Assembly: GCA_017509605.1 (NCBI GenBank) | Contig: JAFWPH010000011.1 | Coordinates: forward strand, 1 to 60,561 | Source: Bacteroidaceae bacterium | Lineage (GTDB): Bacteria > Bacteroidota > Bacteroidia > Bacteroidales > Bacteroidaceae | Length of the DNA: 60,561 bases | Direction of reading: 5' to 3' | Shown here: piece after piece, positions 57,794 to 60,561 of the stretch | Layout of the letters: each line of letters starts with the position of its first letter | Numbering within the stretch: position 1 is the stretch's first letter | Position numbers and translations under genes: made by a program | Notes under the pieces: generated by a model | Databases searched by the model: none | The model's input: the letters and a program-made list of their open reading frames with translations, nothing else | What the model was told of the DNA's origin: nothing

Positions 57794-60271
57794 TTAATCT
57801 GGGATCAAAATACCCCTTCGTCTATTAGCACTAGATGTTGTGGCTCCCTCGTTGAGGATCATGTTCGTTACGGCATTCAGGTCGATGGCGTTGATTTTCT
57901 CATCACCGTTGGTCTCCTTGTCGCCGTTGATGTTGGCAGCCTTCTTGTTGAAGGTGAACGGGAAGTCACGGCGTTCGAGGATGTAGTTGGTGATGGCGTT
58001 CAGGTCGATGGCATTGACCTTGGTGTCATTGTTCACATCTCCGGGCTTGTAATCCGGGATATTCAGAGAACACTTGACGTAGTCGGTCTCATAGCCTACC
58101 GAACTTGTGTTGACAAGGACGATGTCGCGGAAGATGACGGGATAGTTGCCTGGTGTCATGGTTTCAGAAATCCCCACCTGTACGGTCGCAATCTCACCGT
58201 CTGTGCCGTCGAATGTGTAACCACGTGAGGAGTTGATCAGTACGCGATAGGCTCCGTTCGACATTCGCTGTACACTGAACTGGTCCATCTTTCGGGCAGT
58301 CGTACGTTCCGTACTCAGATCGATGAGTTCGAAGTCATCCTCGTCAGTCAACACTTCAACACCTTCAGGCAGATACAAGTCGAATTGAAGCGTCTGGATT
58401 CCATCCGTGTTCTTCATCTTGATTGACAAGGTCTCCTCAGAACCAGCCGAGACTTCTGTACTCTCCATGTAAACCACATTGGCTATCTGGGAAATGTCAG
58501 TGTCAGGATCCGGATTATCTTCTGGAATAGCTACTGTGATGGTGCAAGTAGCTGTGAGGTTTGTACCATCGTTCGTTGTAACTGTTATTGTGGCTGATCC
58601 GTTGGCAACTGCTGTGACGACACCTTCGCCGTTGACGGTGGCAACCGTCTCGTCACTACTCGTCCAAGTCACACTGCCGTCGGTCACGTTACCAGGTGCT
58701 ACCGTTGCAGTAAGGGTAGCAGTTTCACCAGCATTGGTTAACGTGATGCTTGACTGACTTAATGTAACGCCGGTTGCCAATACTGTGGTGGTAATATTCA
58801 CAGTCACCGTACACGTAGCCGTGAGGTTTGAACCATCGTTCGTTGTTGCGGTGATAGTTGCTGTTCCGTTGGCGACAGCGGTGACGACACCCTCGCTGCT
58901 GACTGTAGCCACACTTATGTCGCTACTCGTCCAAGACACACTGCCGTCGGTCACGTCAGCGGGTTCTACCGTAGCAGTCAGAGTGGCTGTTTGTCCAGCT
59001 GTGATTAACGTGATGCTCGTCTGATCCAAGGTGACGCCAGTCGCCAATACAACAGTTGGACCTGTTTCTCCTTCCCATTTTAATTTGGGATAGCCAACTC
59101 CTTCTTCTATTGTCCAAATATCATTGAAGTCCCAGTCGATGGCAGTGTAGGTAGCACTCTGCTTGGTTTGGGCCGTTGAGAGCGACAGACCATCGAGATC
59201 ATTTTCAGTGACAGTTTTGGGCACGCCATTCACTGAAATCTGCATACCGCTCCAACCGAAATTACTATTGTCAGGTTCTGGTGCGCTGTTCTTGTAGCCG
59301 CCCAACACCCGGATTCCCCATCCTGACTGGTCGCTGACATTGACTATTGTGCCCATTGCAACGCTGTTGGTCAGAGTAGCATTTGCTCCATCGTTATACC
59401 CGATAACACCGGCACCATAATATGTACTGTTCACGTTGCCCGAAGCATAGCATTTGGTAATCGCAGATTTTTCGTTGTAGCCAACCAGACCTGCAGCATA
59501 AAGGGTGGAACTCGTATTTGCTGTGCTGTAACAATTCATTATAGACCCGCTGGATAGATAACCGACCAAACCACCTGCATACGAATCCGAGCCTGTAGCA
59601 GTGATGGTTCCAGAGGCAGTACTTTGCAGAATCATTGCTCCAGTGTCGCCACCGACCAAACCACCGCATTTGCTGCCTGTTCCTGTTGCTGAAATCGTGA
59701 CATCTGCCTTACACATGCGAATATTGTAGTTTGCACCGTTTTCGGTTTCATATATTACTGAGCCACTGCCTGCAAGACCTCCTATATAAGCATTACTGGA
59801 GGTTGAACTGAGGCTTCCTGAATAACCACACCCATCCAGAATATATGAACCACTACCAACTACACCGCCAATCCTCAGATTGCCTGACAGGATCGCTTGA
59901 ACCGTACAATTGTTCAGTGAAACAGATGCAGCTTCTCCAACAATACCACCAACAGGTGAGTTGCCTTGAACTTCTCCTTGTACCGAGACGTTCTCAATTG
60001 AGGCATCGGTTAGTCTTCCTGCCAATATACCAGTATTATCACCACCTTTAACCTTACGGGTAGAGGTTATCACCGTCAGGTTCTTAATGGTTGCATGATC
60101 GAGAGAAGAGAAAAGCCCCACATTATTACCCGTGCTGTTCACCCACAGTCCCGAAATGGTATGGTTGTCACCATCGAAGATGAAGTTTCCACTTCCGGAG
60201 AATCCTACAGGTATCCAACCAGCAGTACTGCTGTTCTCATTAATCCACGACGTCAGATCGAGGTCATTCAT
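57794..60271 (-). CDS. GLUG-repeat / Ig-like / cohesin-like / dockerin protein, 5' end disrupted
   Basis: From the first in-frame ATG (60271) the product is 825 residues. It has GLUG-type repeats (about 20-330, units such as GGLVGYLSSGSIMNCYS), two tandem Big_2 Ig-like domains (about 408-495 and 497-585), a cohesin-like domain (about 592-735), and a dockerin with two Ca-binding repeats (GDVNNDTKVNAIDLNAI near 745 and a second near 790). Protein-like sequence continues upstream of this ATG to 60433, so the true start and signal peptide have been lost, apparently by an insertion. As it stands it probably cannot be secreted. Confidence 0.78.
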   Translation of the reverse strand: MNDLDLTSWINENSSTAGWIPVGFSGSGNFIFDGDNHTISGLWVNSTGNNVGLFSSLDHATIKNLTVITSTRKVKGGDNTGILAGRLTDASIENVSVQGEVQGNSPVGGIVGEAASVSLNNCTVQAILSGNLRIGGVVGSGSYILDGCGYSGSLSSTSSNAYIGGLAGSGSVIYETENGANYNIRMCKADVTISATGTGSKCGGLVGGDTGAMILQSTASGTITATGSDSYAGGLVGYLSSGSIMNCYSTANTSSTLYAAGLVGYNEKSAITKCYASGNVNSTYYGAGVIGYNDGANATLTNSVAMGTIVNVSDQSGWGIRVLGGYKNSAPEPDNSNFGWSGMQISVNGVPKTVTENDLDGLSLSTAQTKQSATYTAIDWDFNDIWTIEEGVGYPKLKWEGETGPTVVLATGVTLDQTSITLITAGQTATLTATVEPADVTDGSVSWTSSDISVATVSSEGVVTAVANGTATITATTNDGSNLTATCTVTVNITTTVLATGVTLSQSSITLTNAGETATLTATVAPGNVTDGSVTWTSSDETVATVNGEGVVTAVANGSATITVTTNDGTNLTATCTITVAIPEDNPDPDTDISQIANVVYMESTEVSAGSEETLSIKMKNTDGIQTLQFDLYLPEGVEVLTDEDDFELIDLSTERTTARKMDQFSVQRMSNGAYRVLINSSRGYTFDGTDGEIATVQVGISETMTPGNYPVIFRDIVLVNTSSVGYETDYVKCSLNIPDYKPGDVNNDTKVNAIDLNAITNYILERRDFPFTFNKKAANINGDKETNGDEKINAIDLNAVTNMILNEGATTSSANRRRGILIPD
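58528..59046 (-). repeat. Tandem duplication encoding two Ig-like (Big_2) domains
   Basis: Two direct copies with a period of about 267 bases (89 residues) match closely at the DNA level; the shared GTGAGGTTTG word is at 58554 and 58821. Each copy encodes a domain of the form TGVTL-x-QSSITL ... TWTSSD ... GVVTAVANGTATITATT. The similarity suggests recent duplication or gene conversion. Confidence 0.8.
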
Positions 60272-60433
60272 CAGTTTGTAGTAGCCAGCTTGATATGCAC
60301 CTTGTAAATCGTAAGCAGTATAGATTAGCCAAGGATCAGATTCTGTGCCACTACCGATTGCAGCGGCATATTCTTTTGTGATGTATGAGTTTTCTTTATT
60401 GGAAGTCTTTGTATAAGCAGATATTGGTGTCCG
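60272..60433 (-). pseudogene. Stranded upstream coding remnant of the GLUG protein
   Basis: The frame continues open from 60271 to 60433, where a TAG (60434-60436) blocks it. It encodes a protein-like segment, including GSGTESDPWLIYTAYDLQGA, the usual lead-in to GLUG repeats. No ATG and no signal peptide are present, so the original gene extended beyond the junction. Confidence 0.65.
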
Positions 60434-60461
60434 CTAAAAAAGAATAACTGACAGATAGTGT

Positions 60462-60493
60462 ATCCGCAGTGCCGATAAACAGGCATTGCGGAT
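60462..60493. terminator. Hairpin near the element end
   Basis: A 12-bp stem, ATCCGCAGTGCC with GGCATTGCGGAT (one G-T pair, 8-base loop), is followed by TTTTT on the plus side and a T-rich stretch some 20 bases on in the minus direction. It may insulate the element or end its transposase transcript. Confidence 0.6.
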
Positions 60494-60514
60494 GATTTTT
60501 ATAAAAGTAAGCCC

Positions 60515-60561
60515 CTAGTCAAAAAGCGTTCGTTCCGGAGGTATGGATTCCTCTTTCTCAA
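60515..60561 (-). CDS. C-terminal end of a possible transposase (partial)
   Basis: Fourteen codons of an open minus frame run from the window edge to TAG at 60515-60517 and end with IPPERTLFD. A second frame through the same bases is also open, so the reading is uncertain. The position between the window edge and a hairpin near a gene disruption is the reason to suspect a transposase. Confidence 0.3.
   Translation of the reverse strand, partial: EKEESIPPERTLFD

Larger units (their letters stand above)
60434..60561. mobile_element. Probable end of an insertion sequence (partial)
   Basis: The GLUG coding frame stops abruptly near 60430 at GTGTCCGCTAAAAAAG, a plausible IS terminal sequence. 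Beyond it lie a strong hairpin (60462-60493) and the last 14 codons of a minus-strand frame (ending IPPERTLFD, stop 60515-60517) that could be the C-terminus of a transposase. The other end and the transposase body are outside the window, so the family cannot be named. Confidence 0.5.

Overview
The window reads as chromosomal DNA of a Bacteroidales bacterium, most likely in or near Prevotellaceae (Prevotella/Segatella). The evidence is promoters of the Bacteroidetes type (TAnnTTTG near -7, often with TTTG 19-21 bases upstream), A-rich leaders with few Shine-Dalgarno sites, secreted enzymes ending in a short Prevotella-style tail (a G-[IVL]-Y-I-x-N-G-K-K core), xylan and arabinan hydrolases, a riboswitch-controlled TonB-dependent thiamine receptor with PnuT, and NADP-type glutamate dehydrogenase.

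Layout. 1-1.5 kb: phosphatidylethanolamine synthesis (pssA, psd). 1.7-6.1 kb: a periplasmic protein and a GH127 arabinofuranosidase-type enzyme. 6.1-12.6 kb: housekeeping genes (gltX, waaA, gamma carbonic anhydrase-like protein, Xaa-Pro aminopeptidase, mdh). 12.8-15.5 kb: GH10 xylanase with duplicated CBM6 modules. 15.7 kb: tRNA-Val(UAC). 16.5-19.4 kb: a large unknown secreted protein followed by a 53-residue WGNLW peptide gene. 19.7-25 kb: asnS, a pseudouridine synthase with a long disordered head, purB, a small membrane protein and a DivIC-like gene. 25-28.3 kb: TPP riboswitch, thiamine receptor and pnuT. 28.4-31.7 kb: exbB-exbD-tonB-DJ-1-ispD. 31.9-36 kb: nadK, a small unknown gene, a degenerate S41 protease homologue, then a preQ1-I riboswitch with yhhQ and queF. 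36-38.7 kb: dnaX and an 850-base AT-rich intergenic region with two perfect DnaA boxes and a candidate small RNA. 38.7-44 kb: an LruC-type lipoprotein, a GH115 alpha-glucuronidase and a DUF4369 lipoprotein. 44.3-54.2 kb: a seven-gene minus-strand run made of a receiver/ATP-grasp protein, a CPBP protease, a MacB-type ATPase with two FtsX/MacB permeases, an adaptor and a TolC. 54.4-55.7 kb: gdhA. 56.2-60.4 kb: a second WGNLW peptide gene after a cohesin-like secreted protein, preceded by a GLUG/Ig/dockerin protein whose 5' end is cut by what looks like an insertion sequence.

The most unusual pattern is a repeated module: a secreted protein with the NGKK tail, then a tract of 7-bp units carrying TAG that overlaps its stop codon, then a small gene ending in WGNLW. 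It occurs at 16.5-19.4 kb (with a degenerate tract) and at 56.2-57.7 kb (with a nine-unit tract). Because the unit is 7 bp, each tract puts stop codons in all three frames. Two further tracts lie directly after stop codons inside the ABC-export operon. All assignments come from reading the sequence; no database search was run.
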